Source: SOKP01 sp048887165
GTDB lineage: Archaea > Asgardarchaeota > Lokiarchaeia > Sigyniarchaeales > SOKP01
Direction: 5' to 3'
Length of the DNA: 16,550 nucleotides
Assembly (NCBI GenBank): GCA_048887165.1
Contig: JBHLJZ010000087.1
Span: 1 to 16,550 of the forward strand
Part shown: positions 1 through 7,281 of the stretch, in pieces
Position numbering within the stretch: the first letter of the stretch is position 1
Layout of the letters: every line of letters begins with the position of its first letter
Made by a program: the position numbers and the translations under genes
The notes under the pieces: model-generated
Told to the model about the DNA's origin: nothing
Databases searched by the model: none
Seen by the model: only the letters and a program-made list of their open reading frames with translations

Positions 1-555
1 GAAGTTATCAATAATGGAAATTTGATACGCGAAAAACTAAAAAGCACAATTAAAAATTTTTGCAAAGAATATTTTTCCTCTGTCATTAAGCAAAAAGATG
101 CAACAACAATTAAACTACAAAAAGCAATTTCTTTTCTTTTATTAAAAGGGATTGATATTAGTTATATATCCAGTGAAATAAAACAAAATAATTTTTCAAA
201 TATCAGATTATTTGATCACGATAGAAAAGCTCATGATATATTGAAATTAGAAGAAAATTTTAAAATTTTAAACTGTAATATTGACAAGGATTTTGGAGAG
301 TTTGAAATCTTAGTAAAAAACCAAAGTGACAAGGATTTAGATGATTTTTATATAAAAATAATATACGTAGAAGACTTCTTTGAGAAAGAAATTCTAAATG
401 AAAAAGTTGAAAAATGGTTATCACATGAAGAATTAATGTTTATTGTACCAGTTGTCCCTGGAATTCTAAATTACTTGTTTTTAATTACAGATAAAAACCA
501 AAAGAAAATTAAATTCTCAAGAAAAATTAATCTTGATAAAATAAGTATGACTTAG
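1..555 (+). CDS. Hypothetical protein, 5' end outside the window
   Basis: The frame is open from base 1 with no stop, so this is the C-terminal part of a longer protein; a TTG at 22-24 is in frame but there is no reason to prefer it as the start. About 184 residues are visible. The first half is helical and rich in Lys and Ile. The last ~80 residues alternate hydrophobic and polar positions, with a stretch (FEILVKNQSDKDLDDF) resembling the strand-turn-strand pattern of Ig-like or DUF11-like beta-sandwich domains. There are no membrane segments and no recognisable catalytic motif. The TAG stop overlaps the stop of the facing gene by 4 bases. I do not recognise the family. The coding call is strong; any function is unknown. 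Confidence 0.75.
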   Translation, partial: EVINNGNLIREKLKSTIKNFCKEYFSSVIKQKDATTIKLQKAISFLLLKGIDISYISSEIKQNNFSNIRLFDHDRKAHDILKLEENFKILNCNIDKDFGEFEILVKNQSDKDLDDFYIKIIYVEDFFEKEILNEKVEKWLSHEELMFIVPVVPGILNYLFLITDKNQKKIKFSRKINLDKISMT

Positions 556-920
556 TATTGGAATTCTCTATTTCTTAACTTCGATACCAAGTGCCCTCTA
601 CTAATTAGTTGAATTCCAAATTGGGAAGAATAATCACGAGAAAAATCTGTAGCAATATTACATACCATAATGCCCCCATTAATGTTAGGAATATCCATGC
701 AAGCTTTATGAAGTTGGCGTAACTGAGTTATAGAAATTTCTCGTTTCCAATCACGAATAAATATACCAAATCTACCGTTTTTTCCATTATTTACAATTGC
801 ATTAAAAGTCCATGTTTTTCCTGAATTTCCTTTTAATTTTTGTGGTCCATTTATATAATCATATTTCTCAGAAAAAACCTTCGCTGCTAATTCTTCAAGA
901 GATCTTTCTCCAAAAGACAT
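552..920 (-). CDS. Small restriction-endonuclease-fold (Mrr-like) protein
   Basis: A 122-residue single-domain protein starting at an ATG. The order of elements matches the compact Mrr/PD-(D/E)XK fold: an N-terminal helix (residues 5-20), strands around 36-43 and 51-57, then a DWK triplet (57-59) at the D/E-x-K position, a helix with QLRQLHKAC (66-74), a strand with GGIMVCN (82-88), TDFS (91-94), and FGIQLIS near the end (101-107), like the usual 'GI.li' strand. The upstream acidic position seems to be Asn40, so metal binding may be weak or the protein may be a non-cleaving relative. It lacks a DNA-recognition domain and no methylase lies nearby, so it does not look like a classical restriction system. 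A TATA-like box sits just upstream. The fold assignment comes from motif reading only. Confidence 0.6.
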   Translation of the reverse strand: MSFGERSLEELAAKVFSEKYDYINGPQKLKGNSGKTWTFNAIVNNGKNGRFGIFIRDWKREISITQLRQLHKACMDIPNINGGIMVCNIATDFSRDYSSQFGIQLISRGHLVSKLRNREFQY

Positions 921-940
921 AGAATCACATTAATTTTTAC

Positions 941-947
941 TTATAAA
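941..947 (-). promoter_or_regulatory. TATA-like box of the Mrr-like gene
   Basis: On the minus strand this reads TTTATAA, about 21-27 bases before the ATG at 920. No Shine-Dalgarno sequence lies between, which fits a leaderless or nearly leaderless archaeal transcript. In such AT-rich DNA a chance match is possible. Confidence 0.4.
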
Positions 948-1210
948 TATTCTTAATGTAGTATTTAAATGTTATTTGTATAATTGTCCATAATTATCAT
1001 AAAAATATGTAATATGCAGATAATATACCAGTTTTGAATTGGATAATTCGCCACAATCACATCATTTTAATTCCTTAACTGTATTTTCCAGTTCAAATCC
1101 ACATCAAAATATCTTCAAAACTAATAATATTTTGTTATGAATGATAGTTTCCTCATAAAAGTCAATAGCTATATAATCTCGAATTGCGAATAATATTTTA
1201 TTATTAATTT
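948..1210. other. Non-coding spacer, nothing recognised
   Basis: This is most of the 326-base gap between divergent genes. No frame on either strand encodes more than about 20 codons from a standard start. A GTTCAAATCC at 1091-1100 resembles a tRNA T-loop but has no matching stem. An 11-base AT-only direct repeat (AATAATATTTT at 1123-1133 and 1189-1199) is probably chance. The spacer presumably carries the two divergent promoters. Confidence 0.5.
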
Positions 1211-1220
1211 TATTTAAAAT
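1211..1220 (+). promoter_or_regulatory. TATA-like box of the polyferredoxin-like gene
   Basis: TATTTAAAAT lies 27-36 bases before the ATG at 1247. The stretch before the ATG (GTAAGATAAA) has no convincing ribosome-binding site, so a short or absent leader is expected. Confidence 0.4.
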
Positions 1221-1246
1221 GATAGGCAATGTTAAAGTAAGATAAA

Positions 1247-2401
1247 ATGAGTGATAATTCTAAAGAAGATGTGTATCGAAAATTACAGCAACATATTGAT
1301 ACATTTCCAGTTGGTTTTCCTGCAACAAAATCTGGTGTAGAAATACGTTTATTGAAACAGCTCTTTACTCCTGAGGAAGCAAAAATTGCATCCAAATTGA
1401 AATTCTCATATGAAAATTTTGAATCTTTGGAAAGTATTCATAAGTGTCTAAGTTCCTTAGGGATTAAGTATACAATAGATGAATTAGAGAATCATTTAGA
1501 TAACATGGCTAAAAAAGGCGCGATTAAACACTTAGAAAAGGATAATAAAAAGTTATATAGTGCCGCAATATTCATACTTGGAATGTTTGAGAATCAAGTG
1601 AACAAATTAACTAAAGAATTTGCTGAAGATACCAAACAATATTTGCGGGAAGCTCTTATAATGGAAATGGCAAACAATCTTCCACTTCAACTACGTACAA
1701 TTCCAGTAGGGATTGGAATTGATCATGACATCGAGATAGCAAATTTTGATGATATTAAAAATATTATAGAGAATGCTGATGGACCTTTTTCATCGCAAAA
1801 TTGTATATGTCGCCAATCGATGCATATAATAGGAAAGACTTGCAAAGTCACATCTAGATTGGAAACTTGTGTGGGGCTTGGTATTGTGGCTCAAATGTAT
1901 ATTGATATGGGATGGGCTCGTGAAATCAACAAGGAAGAAGCAATTGCTATATTCAAGAAAAATGAAGAGGAAGGATTAGTAATTCAACCTGGAAACACAA
2001 AGAGACCTGATTTTATTTGTAGTTGTTGTGGTTGCTGTTGTGAAGAATTCTTAGGTATAAAAACATTCCCTAACCCAGCGGGTATTGTATCTACAAATCA
2101 CTATGCTGAAATCGATCCTGATTTATGTTCTGGCTGTGGCACTTGTATTAAACGTTGTCAAATGGACGCCATATCTCTGGATGATGATATCTCTTCAATA
2201 AATCTACAAAGATGTATTGGTTGTGGAAACTGCGTTTTAATTTGTGCCTCTAAAGCTATAAAATTATTGAAAAAAGAGCCAAAATTTATACCATCTGAAA
2301 CAATGGTTGAATATTATGAAAAAAATTTAATTGTGAGAACAAAGCTTAAGGAAAGAGAGCTTAAGAAAAAAGCAAGATTAGATAAAAAGAGGAAAAATTA
2401 G
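1247..2401 (+). CDS. 4Fe-4S dicluster ferredoxin-domain protein with Cys-rich middle region
   Basis: A 384-residue soluble protein. The N-terminal ~150 residues hold PVGFPATKSGVEIRLLKQLF (21-40) and a winged-helix-like region. The middle region has NCICRQ (185-190), C199, ETC (206-208) and an extraordinary cluster CSCCGCCC (258-265). The C-terminal part is a classical 2x[4Fe-4S] ferredoxin with C294/C297/C300/C304 and C323/C326/C329/C333. From memory this architecture is a conserved family in anaerobic archaea and bacteria, usually annotated only as '4Fe-4S binding protein'. An electron-transfer or redox-sensing role is likely; the partner is unknown. It ends in a very basic tail (residues 366-384). 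The start is fixed by the conserved N-terminal motif. It faces a second cysteine-cluster protein 23 bases away. Confidence 0.9.
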   Translation: MSDNSKEDVYRKLQQHIDTFPVGFPATKSGVEIRLLKQLFTPEEAKIASKLKFSYENFESLESIHKCLSSLGIKYTIDELENHLDNMAKKGAIKHLEKDNKKLYSAAIFILGMFENQVNKLTKEFAEDTKQYLREALIMEMANNLPLQLRTIPVGIGIDHDIEIANFDDIKNIIENADGPFSSQNCICRQSMHIIGKTCKVTSRLETCVGLGIVAQMYIDMGWAREINKEEAIAIFKKNEEEGLVIQPGNTKRPDFICSCCGCCCEEFLGIKTFPNPAGIVSTNHYAEIDPDLCSGCGTCIKRCQMDAISLDDDISSINLQRCIGCGNCVLICASKAIKLLKKEPKFIPSETMVEYYEKNLIVRTKLKERELKKKARLDKKRKN

Positions 2402-2424
2402 AAAAATTTTAATCAAACAACTTT

Positions 2425-3270
2425 CTAATTCACAATAAAATTTTTTGCATACCCAAATAATTTATAAAGAGGATATTCACCAGAAATATCTGGACCATTC
2501 TTCATAACGAAGTTAAAAAAATATTTTCTCAAGAAATTTAATAATTCATCCATTATCTCGTTACATAATGATTTACATTCAAAAAAATCATCTGGGAGAA
2601 ATTTACAACTTTTTTTATGAAAAAGACAAAATTTCTTCATTTGTAATGATAATCCTTCAGCATGAAGCAGTTCAAAATCTTCCCATGAATCTTTAAATCC
2701 ACCCAAACTACTTGGAGCAGTAATTCGTAATAAGTTCTTTAATTTTTCAAATCTGATTCTTTTTTTGATCTTTTTCAGTTCATCCTTAGCTTCAAGTTTA
2801 CTAAGAAAAATATAATTTTCTAATAATTTTTCAGCTTCATATGTTTTTTTAGAATCAATAATTTTCCATCCTGAAAGGCTTTTACAACTAATATCCTTTC
2901 CTTCAGGATTTGCAAAATTCGTGGGATATATAAAACATTGGAGGGGTTTAATCTTTGTAAGGTGTACTTTACATCCATTTATAGCTTTATTAAATAAAAA
3001 GCATTTCCCTGTTCCTTCATCAAACCTAAGCTGAAAAGAAAAATTATCACTTCTAATAAAATCCTCCTTAGAAGCATAGCCTCTCTTAATATATTCTTTG
3101 GCTAATACTTTTGGAACATCAATTTTAATCGAACAGCAATCTCCTTTACATTTTTCAGGATCTGTACAATCTGGGCCTCTAATTGCTTCTAGCATCAGTG
3201 AATTATATTTTTCTACAACCCACCAAAAAAATTTATTTTCTTGACTTTTCAAGTTAATAAAATAAACCAA
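2425..3270 (-). CDS. YkgJ-family cysteine-cluster protein
   Basis: 281 residues. Residues 35-46 carry the signature C-x5-C-x3-CC (C35, C41, C45, C46), followed by C90, C100, the motif KPLQCFIYP (108-116, C112) and C129. This matches the YkgJ/CxxCxxCC group (PF03692), small proteins thought to bind zinc or an iron-sulfur cluster, of poorly known role. The C-terminal ~140 residues are helical, with further cysteines in CLFHKKSC and FFECKSLC. The start used is TTG at 3270: AAGGA lies four bases ahead of it and the frame is coding-like throughout. The next standard start is an ATG at 3195 (residue 26), just before the first Cys cluster, and would also give an intact domain. There is no signal peptide, so it is probably cytoplasmic. 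Confidence 0.8.
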   Translation of the reverse strand: MVYFINLKSQENKFFWWVVEKYNSLMLEAIRGPDCTDPEKCKGDCCSIKIDVPKVLAKEYIKRGYASKEDFIRSDNFSFQLRFDEGTGKCFLFNKAINGCKVHLTKIKPLQCFIYPTNFANPEGKDISCKSLSGWKIIDSKKTYEAEKLLENYIFLSKLEAKDELKKIKKRIRFEKLKNLLRITAPSSLGGFKDSWEDFELLHAEGLSLQMKKFCLFHKKSCKFLPDDFFECKSLCNEIMDELLNFLRKYFFNFVMKNGPDISGEYPLYKLFGYAKNFIVN

Positions 3271-3273
3271 ATT

Positions 3274-3279
3274 ATCCTT
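3274..3279 (-). promoter_or_regulatory. Ribosome-binding site supporting the TTG start at 3270
   Basis: On the minus strand this reads AAGGAT, ending three bases before the TTG. It is one of few Shine-Dalgarno-like sites in the window and is the main reason to prefer TTG at 3270 over ATG at 3195. Confidence 0.45.
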
Positions 3280-3340
3280 AAAAAAATAGTTATATCCGAA
3301 AATTTATATTAATATACTATATTTTTTATTATTTGGATTG

Positions 3341-3350
3341 ATTTAAATTT
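3341..3350 (+). promoter_or_regulatory. TATA-like box of the repeat-protein gene
   Basis: ATTTAAATTT is 24-33 bases before the ATG at 3374. The predicted transcript start falls close to the start codon. The site lies in the 103-base divergent spacer shared with the YkgJ-like gene. Confidence 0.4.
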
Positions 3351-3373
3351 TAAAATAAATCAAGGTTTTGTAA

Positions 3374-5476
3374 ATGCCAGACTTAATTATAGTAGATATA
3401 ACGGAAAAGGAGAATATCACATTAAATGGTTCCTTGGAATTGAAGGAAATTAATGGAAATGGAAAATTTGTTATTAAAAACCCGTCCAACAAAAGTAGAT
3501 TATGGAATTTAACCTGTGACCTTAAAGAAATTCTTAATACCACAATCAGTTCAAGAGATCAATCTGTAGGGATTTTAAATCCTGGTCAAGATTTCGGCGT
3601 GGAATATGAAATCAAAAATTTAATTGAACCATCTTTAAAGATAGTTGAAATTTTTGATACCGAAACATCAATATCTGAAAAAGTTAATAATGTTTTTCTA
3701 CTTGATGTTGATAATAATTGTAAGTTAAGATTGATTATTAATAATCCATTGAATTTGCCGATCTCCAACATAAAATTAACAAGGGAAATACCTACATTTT
3801 TTTCTAAAATTGAGTTAAAGAACCCAAATTTAGGCGTAGCTGTAATTAAAGAGGAGAATGGAGTTAAAACATTAAACTGGGATATTATATCCTTAAATGG
3901 TGGACATAAAGCTGATCTCGAATTGAATAGTGTCGTAAATGTTAAAGATAAAGACGTAAAATCTTTAGGTACAATGAATCTTACATATCTGATTAATAAT
4001 TATAAATTATCCATGATAAATCCCGAAGTTCGTGGTCTTACTGACTCAATGAGTGGAATAGATAGGGATGAGGGCTCTCAACCTGGAATGTGGAATTGTA
4101 GTGTTGAATTTATTAATGAATCAGAATTTCAAGTAAGGCTTGAAGATGTTAAAGTACAGCATAAAATTGCAACAGGATCTGAGATGGTTGTTTCTCAGAC
4201 ACCTAATAGATTGTTAAATCCTGAACAATCATGGGATTTTGGATTTCATGTTGAATCGAAAGGCGTTCCAGAACTAACGTCAACAATTGAATTTACACCT
4301 TTATTTGTTTTAATTTCTAGAGTAATTGGAGAAATTAACAATGAATCAACATTATATAATGTTTTGAGTGCTTCTGTTGAAAAAGAAATTGATCCCGCAG
4401 AAGTTGATGCCTATGCAAATACAGATATGAAAATAGTTAATACAATCATCAATAATGGAAGTTCAAAAATAGAGTCTTTAAAATTATTAGACAAGATTCC
4501 ACCAGACTTTGTTCCTCCTTTGTTGAATGAGATTAAAGTAAAAATGGGGGATATCGATATTAGCTCCCGAACAGATTTTACAAATAAATTAACACTAGAT
4601 CCAGATAATCAAGATCCTGATTCTGAACATACTTTGACTATTGAACTTTTTAATTTATCAAATGATTTTTTACCAAATTCAAAAATTCAAATTTCATATC
4701 CTTTAAAAGCTAGGAATCCAAGACCTCCCACAGAGACTTTATATAAAACACCGATAAGCATTGAAGTTTATAGTCCTGTAAAAGGTAAGGCATATCTCAA
4801 AAGTCCTGACCAAGAGCCAGAAATTAAAGTTAGATACGTAAAGCGTAAATTAAAAACTTTAAAAAGTATTAGACCAGGGTTGAATGAGGGAGAATTTTCT
4901 ATTAGTGTCAGAATTCAAAATAAAGGATCTGTAGAGTTAGAAAACATCATTATTAAAGAAAAAATCCCAAAAGGTTTTAACTTATCTGAAATTGAGATTA
5001 AAGATTATGAAATTATTAAAGTCGGAGAAAATTTAGAATTACATGTAAAATTAGCAGAATTGAAAGGAAGTGAATCTGTAAATCTTAATTATAATTGCTC
5101 TGGAGAAGGAGAATATCCAAGATATGAACCTGAAGTCATAGTCCAAGGAAGAGATGGTTCTGAAACTTCAAGTACATCTAAATTGTCAGAACAGACCTTA
5201 AAAGGTATAGTAACTACTATTACTCCCGAAAAGAGAGCAATTATAAATGATTTATTCGCAGAGATTTTCAAAAAGATCGATCAGACTATTACTGCTAACG
5301 ATTTAGGGGACTTTATAGAAGAAATTAGGGATCAATTTCCTCCTGGACCTATTCTTCATCAATTTATGCAATTTGCTAAAGATATTAAGATTAAATCGTC
5401 AGATAGATTGATTATAGGCTCTCTAAGAGATGAAATTCTAAAAAAATTAAATGATTATAAAGAGAAATATAGTTAA
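3374..5476 (+). CDS. Cytoplasmic beta-sandwich repeat protein (DUF11-like repeats)
   Basis: 700 residues with no signal peptide, membrane segment or sorting signal. Several beta-sandwich domains repeat a pattern of 'hydrophobic-x-Asn-Asn/Lys ... I/L-x-x-I-K-L ... I-P-x-x-F'. The clearest copies are IINNPLNLPISNIKL with IPTFF (121-143), IINNGSSKIESLKLL with IPPDF (358-379) and IQNKGSVELENIIIK with IPKGF (514-535). Weaker copies lie at about 31-80 and 240-292, each ending in a 'LNPxQ..xFG' stretch (68-75, 281-290). This pattern is typical of COG1361/DUF11-like repeats, which in archaea usually sit in surface proteins. The last ~90 residues (608-700) are helical and differ from the repeats. The role is unknown; a cytoplasmic scaffold or adaptor is a guess. 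It is followed by a T-rich stretch and, 32 bases on, a URO-D-like gene on the same strand. Confidence 0.85.
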   Translation: MPDLIIVDITEKENITLNGSLELKEINGNGKFVIKNPSNKSRLWNLTCDLKEILNTTISSRDQSVGILNPGQDFGVEYEIKNLIEPSLKIVEIFDTETSISEKVNNVFLLDVDNNCKLRLIINNPLNLPISNIKLTREIPTFFSKIELKNPNLGVAVIKEENGVKTLNWDIISLNGGHKADLELNSVVNVKDKDVKSLGTMNLTYLINNYKLSMINPEVRGLTDSMSGIDRDEGSQPGMWNCSVEFINESEFQVRLEDVKVQHKIATGSEMVVSQTPNRLLNPEQSWDFGFHVESKGVPELTSTIEFTPLFVLISRVIGEINNESTLYNVLSASVEKEIDPAEVDAYANTDMKIVNTIINNGSSKIESLKLLDKIPPDFVPPLLNEIKVKMGDIDISSRTDFTNKLTLDPDNQDPDSEHTLTIELFNLSNDFLPNSKIQISYPLKARNPRPPTETLYKTPISIEVYSPVKGKAYLKSPDQEPEIKVRYVKRKLKTLKSIRPGLNEGEFSISVRIQNKGSVELENIIIKEKIPKGFNLSEIEIKDYEIIKVGENLELHVKLAELKGSESVNLNYNCSGEGEYPRYEPEVIVQGRDGSETSSTSKLSEQTLKGIVTTITPEKRAIINDLFAEIFKKIDQTITANDLGDFIEEIRDQFPPGPILHQFMQFAKDIKIKSSDRLIIGSLRDEILKKLNDYKEKYS

Positions 5477-5488
5477 TTTTTAAATTAT

Positions 5489-5506
5489 TCTTTTTTATAT
5501 TTTTTT
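5489..5506 (+). terminator. T-rich candidate terminator
   Basis: Two T-runs (TTCTTTTTT and ATTTTTTT) fill the short gap after the repeat-protein stop. Archaeal intrinsic termination uses U-tracts without a required hairpin, so partial termination before the URO-D-like gene is possible. The same gap also holds a possible TATA box (TTTTTAAATT at 5477-5486). Confidence 0.35.
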
Positions 5507-5508
5507 AG

Positions 5509-6585
5509 ATGAATGCGTATGAGAGGTATCTCGCAGTTTTCAACGAAAATTATCGAAGAAATTTAGATTATGTCCCTACACATGTTCAATATATAAAAGA
5601 AGAATTCATAGAGCAACATAGAGATAAAATATTCCAAAATCATCTTGGTTATAGGTTTAATCATTTATATTTTGATATTCCCTTTATACTTGGATTTGAT
5701 TCTGTTTTTGCTCCTTTCCCCTCTAGCTTTAAGGTTAAATCAATAAAAGTTAATGATAAAAATGGTAAAAAGATAAGAATTAGAGAAGATGGACAAGCAA
5801 TTAAACGGAAAAGTACTTATTATGAAGGGGGTTTTATAGACGATCTAGAGACTTTGAACGAGCTATGGGCAAATTTAAAGCGGTTTGATAATACTGAACA
5901 AATCAAAAAACAAATAACGTACTACAATAAAATATCACCGTTTATCTTCCCAATATTAACAGTTGATGGCATTTTTGATAGAACTTGGAAAAGCATGGGT
6001 ATAACTAGCTTTAGTACAAACTTTCGAAAAAATACAAAACTCTATAGAGAATTAATAAAGTTTTACGCTTCTTTAACTCGTATTAATATAGAAGGTTTAA
6101 TAGATGCTACAAACGGAAACGGGAAGGTACTTAACATTTTGGATGACATTGCATTTAAAGGTCGAACAATGATATCTCCTGAACGTTGGGAAAAGGATTT
6201 TTTACCGTTATATAAGGAAATAAATAATATATTACGCGATGCTGGATTAATTACTCAATTACATACAGATGGAGATCCTACAGACATGATTCGCTTATTA
6301 CAAAATGCAGGCTTCCGAGGTTTACAAGGATGGGAAGGTGGATGTGATCCTTACTATATAAGAGAGAAATTTCCTGATTTTGTAGTTATTGGATTTGGTG
6401 ATGTTAGTTATATTCTTCCGTATGGTACTAAAAAACAAATTGATTCACATGTAAAAGAACTTTTAAATATCTTTAAAGATCAAAAACATTTTATCTTGGG
6501 GCCAAGTACAGTAATCTTTAAAGAAATTCCTCTCGAAAATGTTAAATCTTTTATATCTGCAGCGAAAAAATACGGAAAGTATTAA
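5509..6585 (+). CDS. URO-D / MtaA-superfamily protein (cobamide-type methyltransferase or decarboxylase relative)
   Basis: 358 residues, the usual size of the uroporphyrinogen decarboxylase superfamily, which also contains methylcobamide:CoM methyltransferases (MtaA/MtbA) and CmuA. The typical C-terminal barrel half is visible: DDIAFKGRTMISPERW (212-227), PLYKEINNILRDAG (233-246), LHTDGD (251-256), the GLQGWEGG strand-turn (271-278) and GPST (331-334). In CoM methyltransferases zinc is held by His-x-Cys plus a later Cys. Here the sites read H252-x-D254 and GPST, so both cysteines are missing, although C279 is close. An N-terminal region without the Arg-rich haem-substrate signature argues against true HemE. 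Related genes of this group sit near corrinoid proteins; none is seen here. Start ATG at 5509. Confidence 0.8.
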   Translation: MNAYERYLAVFNENYRRNLDYVPTHVQYIKEEFIEQHRDKIFQNHLGYRFNHLYFDIPFILGFDSVFAPFPSSFKVKSIKVNDKNGKKIRIREDGQAIKRKSTYYEGGFIDDLETLNELWANLKRFDNTEQIKKQITYYNKISPFIFPILTVDGIFDRTWKSMGITSFSTNFRKNTKLYRELIKFYASLTRINIEGLIDATNGNGKVLNILDDIAFKGRTMISPERWEKDFLPLYKEINNILRDAGLITQLHTDGDPTDMIRLLQNAGFRGLQGWEGGCDPYYIREKFPDFVVIGFGDVSYILPYGTKKQIDSHVKELLNIFKDQKHFILGPSTVIFKEIPLENVKSFISAAKKYGKY

Positions 6586-6639
6586 AAGAAATACATTTTA
6601 ATTTATATGGTAAAAAATTTGCTAAATAAATGATTTTCA

Positions 6640-7281
6640 ATGATCTTAATAACCTTAAGTTTAATGACTGTTTTTTTAATTAATTATATAATTTATATTC
6701 GAATAATTATTGTAGCTAAGAAAGAAAACAATAAATTTAGAAAAACTTATCTCAAAATCTTTCCAATTTTTTGGGCAATATGTTTTGGTTTAGTTCCAAT
6801 TTTGAATTCAAGTCTATTGAATTTTATTTTTTCTAAAAATATAAGTTTTTTTGGTAAATTTTCAATTTGGTTTTTACTTTTAGGACTAATATTTATTATT
6901 TTAGGGATAAAAATAAATTCTATGGCTAAGAAGCTTCTTAAAGATAAAAAAAGTAAAGAGTTAGAATTTAAACTAATAGATGAGGGTATCTACAAAGTAA
7001 TGAGATATCCAATATATACTGCATGGATATTGATATTTATAGGAGTCAATTTAATATTAGATTCATTTATTGGATTAATACTCTGCCCTATTCTATATAT
7101 CCTAGTAGAAATAAAAATTAATATTGAAGAGAAATTAATTCTTTCACCTAAATTTGGTAAAAAATTGGGAGCTTATAAGGAAAAAACTCCTTATAGGTTA
7201 TTTCCAAATCCCTATAACTATATATTAATCATTATAGCTATTTTAATAATTTATATTGGGTTTTTGAGCTTATTGCCTTAA
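6640..7281 (+). CDS. Membrane methyltransferase of the ICMT/PEMT (isoprenylcysteine carboxyl methyltransferase-like) family
   Basis: 213 residues with about five hydrophobic segments (2-25, 38-60, 72-92, 126-158, 192-212). The SAM-binding signature of the family is present: GIYKVMRYPIY (116-126; usually G-x-Y-x-x-x-R-H-P-x-Y), EEKL (163-166), then FGKKLGAYKEKTPYRLFP (172-189), matching 'FG..Y..Y...tPR..P'. The usual His of RHP is Tyr here and the final Arg sits in PYRLFP. Members methylate prenylated cysteines, phospholipid head groups or other membrane substrates; the substrate cannot be read from sequence. An extra membrane segment follows the catalytic region. The TAA overlaps the stop of the facing site-2 protease gene. 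A TATA-like TTTTAATTTATA lies around 6596-6607. Confidence 0.8.
   Translation: MILITLSLMTVFLINYIIYIRIIIVAKKENNKFRKTYLKIFPIFWAICFGLVPILNSSLLNFIFSKNISFFGKFSIWFLLLGLIFIILGIKINSMAKKLLKDKKSKELEFKLIDEGIYKVMRYPIYTAWILIFIGVNLILDSFIGLILCPILYILVEIKINIEEKLILSPKFGKKLGAYKEKTPYRLFPNPYNYILIIIAILIIYIGFLSLLP

Noticed and set aside
1091..1100. GTTCAAATCC, like a tRNA T-loop
   Set aside because: The flanking bases cannot form the 5-pair T-stem and no anticodon, D-arm or acceptor stem is found around it.
1123..1199. Direct repeat AATAATATTTT in the 921-1246 spacer
   Set aside because: Only two AT-only copies in very AT-rich DNA; no regular spacing or further copies.
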